Assembly: GCA_965200535.1 (NCBI GenBank) | Contig: CBDAUF010000001.1 | Location: forward strand, 620,001 to 684,000 | DNA from: MPNO01 sp965200535 | GTDB taxonomy: Bacteria > Pseudomonadota > Alphaproteobacteria > MPNO01 | Direction of reading: 5' to 3' | DNA: 64,000 bases | In this document: piece by piece, positions 53,380 through 61,645 of the stretch | How the letters are laid out: each line of letters starts with the position of its first letter | How positions within the stretch are numbered: position 1 is the first letter of the stretch | Translations under genes and position numbers: made by a program | The notes under the pieces: model-generated | Seen by the model: only the letters and a program-made list of their open reading frames with translations | What the model was told of the DNA's origin: nothing | The model's database searches: none

Positions 53380-54107
53380 GCCTCCTCGAACTCAGACAGG
53401 TCGAGCGCCGCTTCGGCGGGGTGGTCGCGGTCGAATCGGTGGACATGACGGTCGAGGAGGGCGAGATCCTCGGCCTGATGGGCGCCAACGGCGCCGGCAA
53501 GACGACCCTGTTCGGGCTGATCGCCGGCAACCTGCGTCCGCATGCCGGGGAAATCCGTTTCGCGGGCAGGCGTATCGACGGCCTCCGCCCCGACCAAGTG
53601 AGCCGGCTCGGCATCGCCCGGGCGTTCCAGATCGTCCGCCCCTTCGCCGGCCTCACCGTGCTCGAGAACGTCGCGGTCGGCGCCCTGTTCGGGGCCGGGC
53701 GCGAGCTCTCGATGCGGCGTGCAGAGGAACAGGCCTTCGGCGTCCTGGAAGAGGTCGGGCTGGCCGGGCGCGCCCGCGATCCGGCCGGCGCCCTGACCCT
53801 GGCGGGCCGCAAGCGGCTCGAGATCGCCCGTGCGCTCGCCACCCGGCCCAAGCTCCTGCTGCTCGACGAGGTGATGGCAGGCCTCACACCGGTCGAGGTG
53901 GCGGAGGCGCTGGACACGATCATGGCGCTGAAACAGCGCCGCCGCCTGACGATCGTCGTCATCGAGCATGTCATGCGCGCCCTGATGCGGCTCTGCGGCC
54001 GCCTGGTGGTCCTGCATCACGGGACGCGGATCGCCGAAGGCGCGCCGGACGAAATCGCTGCCGACCCCAGGGTGGTCGAGGCCTATCTTGGGCGCGGCCG
54101 CGAATGA
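53376..54107 (+). CDS. livG: ABC transporter ATP-binding protein, LivG family
   Basis: 243 residues. Walker A is GANGAGKTT, the Q-loop region is FQIVRPF, and Walker B is LLLLDEVMAGLTP. The signature motif reads LTLAGRKRLEIARAL, so the usual L-S-G-G-Q is replaced; LivG proteins often have variant signatures. The long insert after the Q-loop is typical of LivG. Its stop overlaps the livF start (ATGA). Confidence 0.93.
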   Translation: MSLLELRQVERRFGGVVAVESVDMTVEEGEILGLMGANGAGKTTLFGLIAGNLRPHAGEIRFAGRRIDGLRPDQVSRLGIARAFQIVRPFAGLTVLENVAVGALFGAGRELSMRRAEEQAFGVLEEVGLAGRARDPAGALTLAGRKRLEIARALATRPKLLLLDEVMAGLTPVEVAEALDTIMALKQRRRLTIVVIEHVMRALMRLCGRLVVLHHGTRIAEGAPDEIAADPRVVEAYLGRGRE

Positions 54108-54817
54108 CCGCCATGCTCGAGGTTGCCGCCGTCAGCGCCGGCTACGGCGAGGTCCGCGTGCTCGAGAGCGTGTCGCTCGCCGTCGCGCGCGGCTCGATCA
54201 CCGCGCTCGTCGGCAGCAACGGCGCCGGCAAGACGACACTGATGCGCGCTATCGCCGGCCTGGTGTCCGCCTCGCAGGGGCGCATCGTCCTCGACGGGGC
54301 CGATCTCGTCCGCGCCGCGCCGCACGACCGGGTCCAGCGCGGGCTGGCCCTCGTTCCCGAGGGGCGGCTGATCTTCCCGACCTTCTCGGTGGAGGAGAAC
54401 CTGCGCATCGGCGCCGTCGCGCCGCGTGCACGGCCCCGCCGCACCGCCCGCATGGAGGAGATGTACGCCCTCTTCCCGATCCTCGGACAGCGCCGCCGCC
54501 AGCCCGGAGGCACGCTGTCCGGCGGCGAGCAGCAGATGCTGGCGATCGCGCGCGGCCTGATGTCGTCTCCGCGGCTCCTGCTGCTCGACGAGCCGAGCCT
54601 CGGCCTCGCGCCGCCCGCCGCGCGGTCGCTGTTCGAGACGATCGTTCGCATTCGCGGTGCCGGAGTGACGGTTTTTATCGTCGAACAGGACATCCGCTCC
54701 ACGCTGGAAATCGCCGATGAGGCCTACGTGCTGGAAAACGGCCGCATCGCGATGTCGGGGACGGCCGCGGACCTGCTCGCGGATCCGTCGGTCAAGCAGG
54801 CCTATCTCGGCCTCTGA
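54104..54817 (+). CDS. livF: ABC transporter ATP-binding protein, LivF family
   Basis: 237 residues with Walker A GSNGAGKTT, signature LSGGEQQMLAIARGLM, Walker B LLLLDEPSLGLAP and the LivF-type start YGEVRVLESVSLAVARG. Together with livG it powers the LIV-type importer. It is the last gene of the ABC set; 138 bases separate it from the TRAP binding protein gene. Confidence 0.94.
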   Translation: MTAMLEVAAVSAGYGEVRVLESVSLAVARGSITALVGSNGAGKTTLMRAIAGLVSASQGRIVLDGADLVRAAPHDRVQRGLALVPEGRLIFPTFSVEENLRIGAVAPRARPRRTARMEEMYALFPILGQRRRQPGGTLSGGEQQMLAIARGLMSSPRLLLLDEPSLGLAPPAARSLFETIVRIRGAGVTVFIVEQDIRSTLEIADEAYVLENGRIAMSGTAADLLADPSVKQAYLGL

Positions 54818-54955
54818 ATCGCAGGCCACCGATGGACTGTTCGGATCGCTCGTGGACAACGGTGCCGGCGCTGCCATAGAATCGGCCGCAACGACCGCGG
54901 TGCCGGCTTGCCCGCCGGGCATACGCGGGAAACGAACAACCCGGGGAGATTTCAA

Positions 54956-55942
54956 ATGACGAAGCGTATTCAATCGGCGTGCGCTGCGGCGGCGTTTGCG
55001 GTTGCGGCGGTCGCCGGATCGGCTCCGACCGCCGCCGAGACGACGCTGACGGGAGCGAGCTGCTTCCCGATCGGCAGCCCGCCAAGCCGCTCGTTCGAAC
55101 GGCTGGTCAAGGAGGTCAACGCCGCGGGCAAGGGTGTCGTCAAGATCGATCTCAAGGGCGGCGCGCCGGCGATCGGCAGCCCCTTCACACTGACCCAGAA
55201 GATGGCCAAGGGCGCATACGACGTGGTGGGCTGCACCGAGGCCTATTTCGGCAACGTCCTGCCGGAGGCGCCGGTGTTCCGGCTGACCAACACGACCTAT
55301 GCCGCGCTCCGAAAAAACGGTGCGATCGATTACATGCAGGGCCTCCTGGCGGCGAAGAATCTCTTCTTCCTCGCCCGGCACGACGATAACGGTCCGTTCC
55401 ATCTGTGGCTGTCGAAGCCGATCGACAAGCCCGACCTGACCGGCCTGCACCTGCGCGTCTCGCCCGTTTACACGGCGTTCTTCAAGGCGCTGGGCGCGAC
55501 CACGCAACTCTCCAACATCGCGCAGGTCTATACCTACATGGAGAACGGCACCGTCCAGGGCTTCGGCTGGCCGGCGGTCGGCTGGGTGCCCGCGTGGATC
55601 AAGGTGACCAAGTACCGGGTCGACCCCGGCTTCTACCAGGCGGTCCTGCACACGCTGGTCAACCTCAGGGCCTGGAAGAAGACCCCAGAGGCTGCGCGCG
55701 CGGTGCTGACCAAGGTCGGCCTCGCCTTCGAGGTGGACGCCGAGCCCACCGGGCCGACCTTCAAGGCACGGCAAAAGAAGCAGCTTGACTGGATGGCGAG
55801 CCAGGGTCTGAAGGTCATCGAGTTCACCGGAGCGGAAGGCGAGAAATGGCTCAAGGCAGCCAATGACGCGGCCTGGGCCGAAGTGGTGAAGCGCAGCCCC
55901 GAGCACGGACCCAAGCTGCGGAAGTTGTTCGTCGTCCAGTAG
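54956..55942 (+). CDS. TRAP transporter substrate-binding protein, DctP type
   Basis: 328 residues from ATG 54956, preceded by GGGGAGA. The signal peptide (MTKRIQSACAAAAFAVAAVAG…TAAE) leads into a DctP-like fold: KMAKGAYDVVGCTEAYFGNVLPEA and the substrate-arginine motif DLTGLHLRVSPVYTAFFKALG. It differs greatly from the orphan DctP at 47222. It is followed by the small and large permeases, so this is a complete tripartite TRAP system driven by an ion gradient. Confidence 0.88.
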   Translation: MTKRIQSACAAAAFAVAAVAGSAPTAAETTLTGASCFPIGSPPSRSFERLVKEVNAAGKGVVKIDLKGGAPAIGSPFTLTQKMAKGAYDVVGCTEAYFGNVLPEAPVFRLTNTTYAALRKNGAIDYMQGLLAAKNLFFLARHDDNGPFHLWLSKPIDKPDLTGLHLRVSPVYTAFFKALGATTQLSNIAQVYTYMENGTVQGFGWPAVGWVPAWIKVTKYRVDPGFYQAVLHTLVNLRAWKKTPEAARAVLTKVGLAFEVDAEPTGPTFKARQKKQLDWMASQGLKVIEFTGAEGEKWLKAANDAAWAEVVKRSPEHGPKLRKLFVVQ

Positions 55943-56033
55943 CGGATGCGGCCGGTCGGGCGGACGGGAACCGGCACGCGCCGGTTCCCGCTCCGACGCC
56001 GGCCTCGGCAGCGTTTGAGCGGCGGTCCGCCGC

Positions 56034-56564
56034 ATGGGAAACCGGATGGACGCATTCGACGCCGCATTTGCGCGCCTGACCGTGTGGCTGGCCGTCCTGG
56101 TCGCTGTCTCCATCGGCCTGCTTGCGGTGCTGATCCCGCTCAACCTGCTGCTGATCAAATTGCAGTGGGGCAGCTTGGCGTGGCTCCACGAGGCGGTCGA
56201 GTACGCGCTCTATGTCGGTGTCTTCATCGGCGCGCCGTGGGTTCTCCGGCAGGGTTCGCATGTCCGCGTCGATGTCGTCACCGCGGCGCTTCCCAAGCCG
56301 GCCGCCGCTGTGCTCGAGAAAGTCCTCGACGTCGCCGGGGTCCTGCTATGCCTGCTGCTTTGCGTCTACGGGCTGCGTGCAACGATCGCCGAGTTCGTCG
56401 ACGGTACGCTGCCTGACAAGGACCTCAGGATCGAGAACTGGTACATGATGGCGGTCTTCGCCGTGTCGTTCTTCCTGCTTGCGATCGAGTTCGCGCTCCG
56501 CTTCCGCCGCGCCGGGGAAGGCCCCGACGACGAAGAAAGCGCAACGGCCGGTTCCGGGTTCTGA
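56034..56564 (+). CDS. dctQ: TRAP transporter small permease, DctQ type
   Basis: 176 residues with four membrane helices and the DctQ pattern: a first helix after MDAFDAAFARLTVWLAVLV, the QGSHVRVDVV loop near residue 73, and a Glu/Trp-containing amphipathic region (DLRIENWYMM). ATG 56034 is used; ATG 56046 four codons later is possible. It overlaps nothing and is 3 bases before dctM. Confidence 0.9.
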   Translation: MGNRMDAFDAAFARLTVWLAVLVAVSIGLLAVLIPLNLLLIKLQWGSLAWLHEAVEYALYVGVFIGAPWVLRQGSHVRVDVVTAALPKPAAAVLEKVLDVAGVLLCLLLCVYGLRATIAEFVDGTLPDKDLRIENWYMMAVFAVSFFLLAIEFALRFRRAGEGPDDEESATAGSGF

Positions 56565-56567
56565 GCG

Positions 56568-58013
56568 ATGGAGTGGTACTACGCCTTCATCCTCCTGCTC
56601 GGCACGGTGTGCACCGCGATGTTCCTCGGCATGCCGGTCGCGTTTGCCTTCTTCGCCGCCAACGTGCTCGGCACGGCGCTGTTCATCAACGGCGACATCG
56701 GCCTGGTGTTCATGCCGGCCGAGTTCCACAACGCGATCAAATTCACCCTGGCGCCGATCCCGCTGTTCCTGCTGATGGGCGAGATCCTTCTCCAGACCGG
56801 CGTCGCGTTCAAAGCCATCGGCGCGATAGACCGGCTGATCGCGCGCGTACCGGGGCGGCTTTCGGTCGTCTCGATCGTCGGCGGGACGATCTTTTCCTCG
56901 CTCTCCGGGTCCACCATCGCCAACACCGCGATCCTCGGTTCGGTGCTGCTGCCCGACATGATGCGGCGCGGCTACCAGCCGGCCATCGCCATGGGTCCGA
57001 TCATGGCGGTCGGCGGCATCGCCATGCTGATCCCGCCGTCGGCCCTCGCCGTGCTGCTGGCGAGCCTGGCCGAACAGTCGGTGGCGCTGCTCCTGATCGC
57101 GGGGATCGTCCCCGGCATCCTGATGGCCGTGTTGTTCTTCGCCTACGTGGTCGGGCGCTGCATGCTCAACCCCGACCTGGCGCCCGCCTACACGCCGGAC
57201 ATGAGCCAGTTCGACCAGCCGGTGACGGTGTCGCTCAACCTGCCCGGCGTGCGCAGCTGTTCGTTGACCTATAACGGACGTTACCGGCAGGCGGTCAACC
57301 GGATCCTGCCGTTTCTGCTCTACATCTTGCCGCTGATGATCATCTTCGTGGTGGTCGTGGGCAGCATCTTCTTCAAGATCGCTTCCCCCACGGAGTCGGC
57401 TGCGCTCGGCTGCCTCGCCGCGCTGGCGGCGTGTTACTTCTTCCGGCTGTTCCGGCGGACCATCACGGTGACCGGCATCGAGGGCGCCGATTTCGGCTGG
57501 CGGGCAATCGCCAAGTCGCTGATGGAAACCGCCAAGATCAACGTGATGATCCTGTTCATCATCGCCGGGTCCCTGGTGTTCAGCCAGGCGCTGTCCAACT
57601 CGGGCGCGACCGACGGCCTGCTGCAGGCGGTGACCGCGATGAACCTCGCGCCGCTCACCGTGGTGATCATCATGATGGCGGTGCTGCTGTTCCTCGGCGC
57701 CTTCATGGACCAGGTGAGCATGCTGCTGCTCACCCTGCCGTTCTTCCTCCTGGGTGCGCAGTCGCTGCAGGCAGTCTTCAACATCGACGTGATCTGGCTG
57801 ATGGTGCTGATGCTGATCACCATGGAAATCAGCCTTCTCACCCCGCCCTTCGGCCTGTTGCTCTACGTGATGAAGGGCGTGGCGCCGTTCCGCGTCACCC
57901 TCGGCAACGTGGTGATGTCCGCCGTTCCCTTTATCCTCATCGAGCTTGCGGTTCTGATCCTCCTGATCGCCGTGCCGGGAGTGGCGACCTGGCTACCCAG
58001 CCAGCTCCGATGA
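56568..58013 (+). CDS. dctM: TRAP transporter large permease, DctM type
   Basis: 481 residues with about twelve membrane spans. Diagnostic stretches are PIPLFLLMGEILLQTGVAFKAIGAIDRLIARVPGRLSVVSIVGGTIFSSLSGSTIANTAILG and TPPFGLLLYVMKG near the end. A middle loop (SQFDQPVTVSLNLPGVRS) is unusually long compared with standard DctM. It carries the substrate channel. Its 3' end overlaps the oppositely oriented PhnD-like gene by 21 bases. Confidence 0.94.
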   Translation: MEWYYAFILLLGTVCTAMFLGMPVAFAFFAANVLGTALFINGDIGLVFMPAEFHNAIKFTLAPIPLFLLMGEILLQTGVAFKAIGAIDRLIARVPGRLSVVSIVGGTIFSSLSGSTIANTAILGSVLLPDMMRRGYQPAIAMGPIMAVGGIAMLIPPSALAVLLASLAEQSVALLLIAGIVPGILMAVLFFAYVVGRCMLNPDLAPAYTPDMSQFDQPVTVSLNLPGVRSCSLTYNGRYRQAVNRILPFLLYILPLMIIFVVVVGSIFFKIASPTESAALGCLAALAACYFFRLFRRTITVTGIEGADFGWRAIAKSLMETAKINVMILFIIAGSLVFSQALSNSGATDGLLQAVTAMNLAPLTVVIIMMAVLLFLGAFMDQVSMLLLTLPFFLLGAQSLQAVFNIDVIWLMVLMLITMEISLLTPPFGLLLYVMKGVAPFRVTLGNVVMSAVPFILIELAVLILLIAVPGVATWLPSQLR

Positions 58014-58793
58014 TACGGCCTCCGCCGCCCGCCGTCTGGTGATGTCGTAGGCCGCCCTGTCGACGGCGGCAAAACCGGCGAGCAGCAGGCGGTCGAGGAC
58101 GGGGCGCAGTTCGGGCTGTTCCCCCGCCCTCAAGAAGGCCGCGCGCAGCCGCCGCACCGTATCCGCCGCGACGCCGGGGCTGGCGACAATCGGCGGAAAG
58201 GGCGCCGATGCGGTCCTGTCGACGACGCGGAGACCGGCAATCCGTTCCGGGTCGTGGCGCGCCAGCAGGTCCCAGACAAAGCTGTCCACCGGCGCAAGAT
58301 CGGCCCTGCCGTCGCGCACGCTCGCAATCGCCGCGGCGGGCGTGACCAAAGGCCCCACCGCTTCACGGAACAGCGCCGGGCGGCCGGGTGTACGGAACCG
58401 GAGCAGATGGTGGCGCAGCGCATTGAACCCCGAATGCGAGTTTTTCGCGGTCCACGCAACCCGGCCGCCAAACGTATCCTCGAGTGTCGCGAACCCGGCG
58501 TCGCTGCGGACCACCAGGTTGGTGAAATACACCGCTTTGCCGCCGTAATGCGGCGGGGCCGGAACGGGCGCGGCGACCGGCGTCGGCGGCGGGTCGGCCA
58601 TCGCCAGCGGCCAGCCGCACATCAGCACCGCACCCATGTCGCCGCGCGCCCAGAGCGCGTCGAGCGGAGCCGGGGCGGCGTGGGCGATAATGTCGAGCGC
58701 AACGCCCGACGCTGCGGCGATGCGGGCGAACAGCAGGTCCCAGGCCTCGCGCACCGCGGGGGCGACGTTGTACATCCGCGAGCAGGCGATCAT
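57993..58793 (-). CDS. PhnD-like phosphonate/phosphite-type binding-fold protein without signal peptide
   Basis: 266 residues. The sequence resembles PhnD-type periplasmic binding proteins: MGAVLMCGWPLAMA, VYFTNLVVRSDAGFATLEDTFGGRVAWTAKNSHSGFNALRHHL, and VRDGRADLAPVDSFVWDLL. It begins MIACSRMYNVAPAVREAWDLLF, with no export signal, and no ABC permease or ATPase adjoins it. A cytoplasmic ligand-binding or regulatory role is therefore possible. It overlaps dctM tail to tail and lies downstream of the ornithine-cyclodeaminase-family gene on the same strand, after a 34-base gap. Confidence 0.72.
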   Translation of the reverse strand: MIACSRMYNVAPAVREAWDLLFARIAAASGVALDIIAHAAPAPLDALWARGDMGAVLMCGWPLAMADPPPTPVAAPVPAPPHYGGKAVYFTNLVVRSDAGFATLEDTFGGRVAWTAKNSHSGFNALRHHLLRFRTPGRPALFREAVGPLVTPAAAIASVRDGRADLAPVDSFVWDLLARHDPERIAGLRVVDRTASAPFPPIVASPGVAADTVRRLRAAFLRAGEQPELRPVLDRLLLAGFAAVDRAAYDITRRRAAEAVSSELAG

Positions 58794-58827
58794 CGGGCCG
58801 CCCGCCGCGCCGCCGGGCGGCGTGCCG

Positions 58828-59832
58828 TCACGCGAATCTCAGCTTCTGGCCGATGCCCAGCCGCGCCGCCTTCTCGAGCATCGCCTGGCCCAGCGCGATA
58901 TCGCTGGTCGCAAGACCGCGGTGCCAGAGCAGGATCGTTTCATCCACGCTTTCCCGGCCGGGGCGCAGCCCGGCGACGATCTGGCCGAGCTCGGCATGCA
59001 GTGTCTCGGCGGTCAGCCTGCCCTCGTCGACGTGGCGGCGCAGCGCGCCAAACGGCCGCCCCGGCCCGCACTGGCCCCAGTCGTCGACCACCACCTTGTC
59101 CATGATATCGGTCAGCGAAAGCTCGACCGCGCTCATCGTGCCGTAGGGAACGACGAACGCGCCCGGCTTGACCCATTCGGTTCGGAACAGGGCGCTGGGC
59201 GCCGGCAGGCGCGAGGCTTCCACCAGGATGTCGGCGCCGGCGAGGCAGTCGCGCCAGTTGTCGGTGACCACAACCGTCTTCCCGAGGTCCCGCTCGAGGC
59301 GGCGGCCGAACGCTTCCCGGCTCGCCGGCCGGCGCGAGTGGACGCGGATCTCCTCGAAATCGTAGAGGTGGTCCAGCAGCCGCACGTTCCAGTAGGCGGT
59401 GCCGCGCGCGCCGATGTGCCCCAGCACCTTGCAGTCCTGCCGCGCAAGGTACCTGGCGCCGACCGCGGTCAGGGCCCCGGTCCGCATGTCGGTGATCGAG
59501 GTTGCATCGAGCACCGCCCGCGGCATCCCGGTCTCCGGATCGAACAGGTTGAGGAGCGCCATCTCGGACGGCAACCCGCGCCGATAGTTCCCGATATAGT
59601 CGCCCACCACCTTTACGCCGGCGACCCCGAGCGGCGCGATGGAGCCGCGCAGCACGTTGAAATGGCCCTTGTCCGTGCTTTCCGGGACGAGGTGGACCCT
59701 GGGCTCGATCACCGTCTCGCCGAGACCCTGGGCGCGCAGCGCGCCCTCGACCGCGGCCAGGATCTCGGCCTCGGTCAGGGCGAGCGCGTCCACGTCGAGA
59801 GCGTTGAGATAGTCGATCCAGATCTCTTCCAC
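58828..59832 (-). CDS. Ornithine cyclodeaminase/mu-crystallin family protein
   Basis: 334 residues from GTG 59832, with GGGAGGAG nine bases upstream. The family core is present: VHLVPESTDKGHFNVLRGSIAPLGVAGVKVVGDYIGNYRRGLPSEMALLNLFDPETG, then TDMRTGALTAVGARYLA and a Rossmann region (VLGHIGARGTAYW) for NAD(H). Members deaminate or reduce imino acids, for example ornithine cyclodeaminase, ketimine reductase or alanine dehydrogenase. The catalytic lysine and aspartate fall in the conserved stretches. The substrate is unknown; co-transcription with the PhnD-like gene is likely. Confidence 0.88.
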   Translation of the reverse strand: MEEIWIDYLNALDVDALALTEAEILAAVEGALRAQGLGETVIEPRVHLVPESTDKGHFNVLRGSIAPLGVAGVKVVGDYIGNYRRGLPSEMALLNLFDPETGMPRAVLDATSITDMRTGALTAVGARYLARQDCKVLGHIGARGTAYWNVRLLDHLYDFEEIRVHSRRPASREAFGRRLERDLGKTVVVTDNWRDCLAGADILVEASRLPAPSALFRTEWVKPGAFVVPYGTMSAVELSLTDIMDKVVVDDWGQCGPGRPFGALRRHVDEGRLTAETLHAELGQIVAGLRPGRESVDETILLWHRGLATSDIALGQAMLEKAARLGIGQKLRFA

Positions 59833-59903
59833 CGCGTCACTCCTCCCGGCGGTGCGCGGCTGCGGCCCGCCGGCGGACAGGACGGGCGCGTCGGGCCGGC
59901 GGT

Positions 59904-59978
59904 TGGAGCGGGTGAGGGGAGTCGAACCCCTGACATCCAGCTTGGGAAGCTGACGTTCTACCGCTGAACTACACCCGC
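59904..59978 (-). tRNA. tRNA-Gly (CCC)
   Basis: Minus-strand cloverleaf with acceptor GCGGGUG/CACCCGC, D-arm AGUUCAGCGGUAGAAC, anticodon loop UUCCCAA (CCC), T-loop GUUCGACUC, discriminator U and encoded CCA. The U discriminator fits glycine in Alphaproteobacteria. Confidence 0.94.
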
Positions 59979-60135
59979 GTTCCGCCGGATATTGTATCCG
60001 CCGGGCGGTCGTCTTCAAGCCGTCAAGTTTCACTGGACCCGGCGCTGCCCGGCTGTCATTACCGTCGCGGCGACGGGCGATCGGGAGGAGTCGGGGAATG
60101 ACGATCCGCCGGTTCGACAGGGCGGGCTGACCGGC

Positions 60136-60543
60136 ATGGCGGAAGAGATCAGGGGCCGTCTGGCCAGCGGGATCGGACAAGGCAGGCATTTCACACAACT
60201 CGCCTGGGCGCGCGAGCAATTCGCCGAACGGCTCGGAATCGACCCCTGGCCCGGAACGCTCAACATCGTCGTCGACGATCCCGAGTCGATGCCGGTCTGG
60301 GTGCGCCTCAGGCGTACGCCCGGCATCCGCATGGACAATCCGAGCGACGGCCCGCATGACTGCGACGCCCGCTGCTACCCGGTACTGGTCGAGGGACGGA
60401 TCGGCGGAGCGATCGTTCTTCCCGAGGTCGATGGCTACCCGCCGGCCCAGATCGAGGTCATCGCCGAAGTCAATCTGCGCGAGGCGCTCGGGATCGAGGA
60501 CGGCGATCCGCTGCGGCTCGCGATCGGACGGGCGGGGGCCTGA
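60136..60543 (+). CDS. DUF120 domain protein, archaeal-type CTP-dependent riboflavin kinase-like
   Basis: 135 residues from ATG 60136. The entire protein matches the archaeal RibK domain: SGIGQGR at 11-17 (nucleotide loop), PWPGTLNIVV at 38-47, and at the end GAIVLPEVDGYPPAQIEVIAEVNLREALGIEDGDPLRLAI. In Methanocaldococcus jannaschii this fold phosphorylates riboflavin to FMN with CTP. Bacteria normally use the unrelated RibF. Here it precedes an enolase-superfamily gene by one base, so it could modify another small molecule in that pathway. Activity is inferred from fold only. Confidence 0.85.
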   Translation: MAEEIRGRLASGIGQGRHFTQLAWAREQFAERLGIDPWPGTLNIVVDDPESMPVWVRLRRTPGIRMDNPSDGPHDCDARCYPVLVEGRIGGAIVLPEVDGYPPAQIEVIAEVNLREALGIEDGDPLRLAIGRAGA

Positions 60544-60544
60544 A

Positions 60545-61636
60545 ATGCCGCGCATCCCGCGCCGCTACGCCCGGGCCGAGGCAGAACTCTGGCGCTACCC
60601 GCTGGCCGGCCCGACGGGCGGGTCGGGCGTGACCGCCGTCGATGTCATCGTCGTCTCCCTCGAGGACTCGGAGGGCGAGACCGGGCTCGGGTTCAGCTAC
60701 GTCCTGGGCGGCGGCGGCGCGGCCGCGAAGGAAGCGGCCGTGGACCTCCTCTCCCGTTTTGTCGCCGGCGAGCGCTGCACGCCGCCGGAGGCATTGTGGC
60801 GCCGTCTCGCCGGTTCGCTCAATCGTCTCGGTCGCGGCATCGGCTACGTCGCAATCGCTGCGATCGATGTCGCCGCATGGGATCTCCATGCGCGGACTCG
60901 GGGGGCTCCGCTCTTCGCCGCGCTGGGCGGCGAGAGCCGGACCGTTCCCGTCTACGGCTCCGGCGGCTTCCGCCCCGACCAGGCCCCGGAAGACGCGGTC
61001 GCCCAGGCGCTCGCCTACGCGGAACGCGGCTGCAAGGCGGTCAAGCTCCGCCTCGCAGGGAATCACGGCGACGTCGAGCGCATGCGGGCGGTCGCCGATG
61101 CGCTGCCGCAAGGCGTCGATGTGATGGTCGATGCCAACGAACGCTGCGATTTTCCGCGCGCCCTCTGGCTTGCCAACGAATGCGCGGCGATCAACGCACT
61201 CTGGCTGGAGGAACCGCTGCCCGCCGATGCGCTCCGCGGCTACGCCGCGCTGGCCGCCCGGTCTCCGGTTCCCGTCGCCACCGGCGAGCACCTGCAAGGC
61301 CTGGTGGAGATCAAGCCCTATTTCGCCGCCTCCGCCTGCGCCGTGCTGCAACCCGACCTGGCGATGATGGGGGGCATCAGCGAGTGTCTGCGGGCCGGCC
61401 GCATCGCCGAATACCACGATGTGGCGGTCTCGCCGCACTTCCTGCCGGCGCTCTTCGTTCATCTCGCCTGCGCGCTGCCGAACGTCCGCTGGCTCGAGGA
61501 TTTCCCGCTGCTCGAACCCCTGTTCGAAACCGACGCCGCGATGGATTCAGGCGGGGCGATGGCCCCGGGGGCCGCGCCCGGCCACGGGCTCGCCTGGGCC
61601 GCCGGCGCCCGCGAGGCCTGGCGCGTACCCGCTTGA
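60545..61636 (+). CDS. Mandelate racemase/muconate lactonizing enzyme-family protein (enolase superfamily)
   Basis: 363 residues from ATG 60545. The barrel residues are in place: K157-L-R159 (KAVKLRL), metal ligands D186 (VDANER), E212 (LEEPL) and E238 (TGEHL), and an H288/D261 dyad (SPHFLP, QPDLAMM). The H-D dyad and the KxR strand point to the mandelate-racemase subgroup, whose members dehydrate acid sugars or racemise alpha-hydroxy acids. It is one base downstream of the RibK-like gene and ten bases upstream of the FAH-like gene, suggesting one operon through the GNAT gene. Confidence 0.9.
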   Translation: MPRIPRRYARAEAELWRYPLAGPTGGSGVTAVDVIVVSLEDSEGETGLGFSYVLGGGGAAAKEAAVDLLSRFVAGERCTPPEALWRRLAGSLNRLGRGIGYVAIAAIDVAAWDLHARTRGAPLFAALGGESRTVPVYGSGGFRPDQAPEDAVAQALAYAERGCKAVKLRLAGNHGDVERMRAVADALPQGVDVMVDANERCDFPRALWLANECAAINALWLEEPLPADALRGYAALAARSPVPVATGEHLQGLVEIKPYFAASACAVLQPDLAMMGGISECLRAGRIAEYHDVAVSPHFLPALFVHLACALPNVRWLEDFPLLEPLFETDAAMDSGGAMAPGAAPGHGLAWAAGAREAWRVPA

Positions 61637-61645
61637 AGGATTGCC

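Noticed and set aside
53376..54107. LivG as a defective ATPase because L-S-G-G-Q is missing
   Set aside because: Signature variation is common in LivG; Walker A, Walker B and Q-loop are intact, so this is normal for the family.
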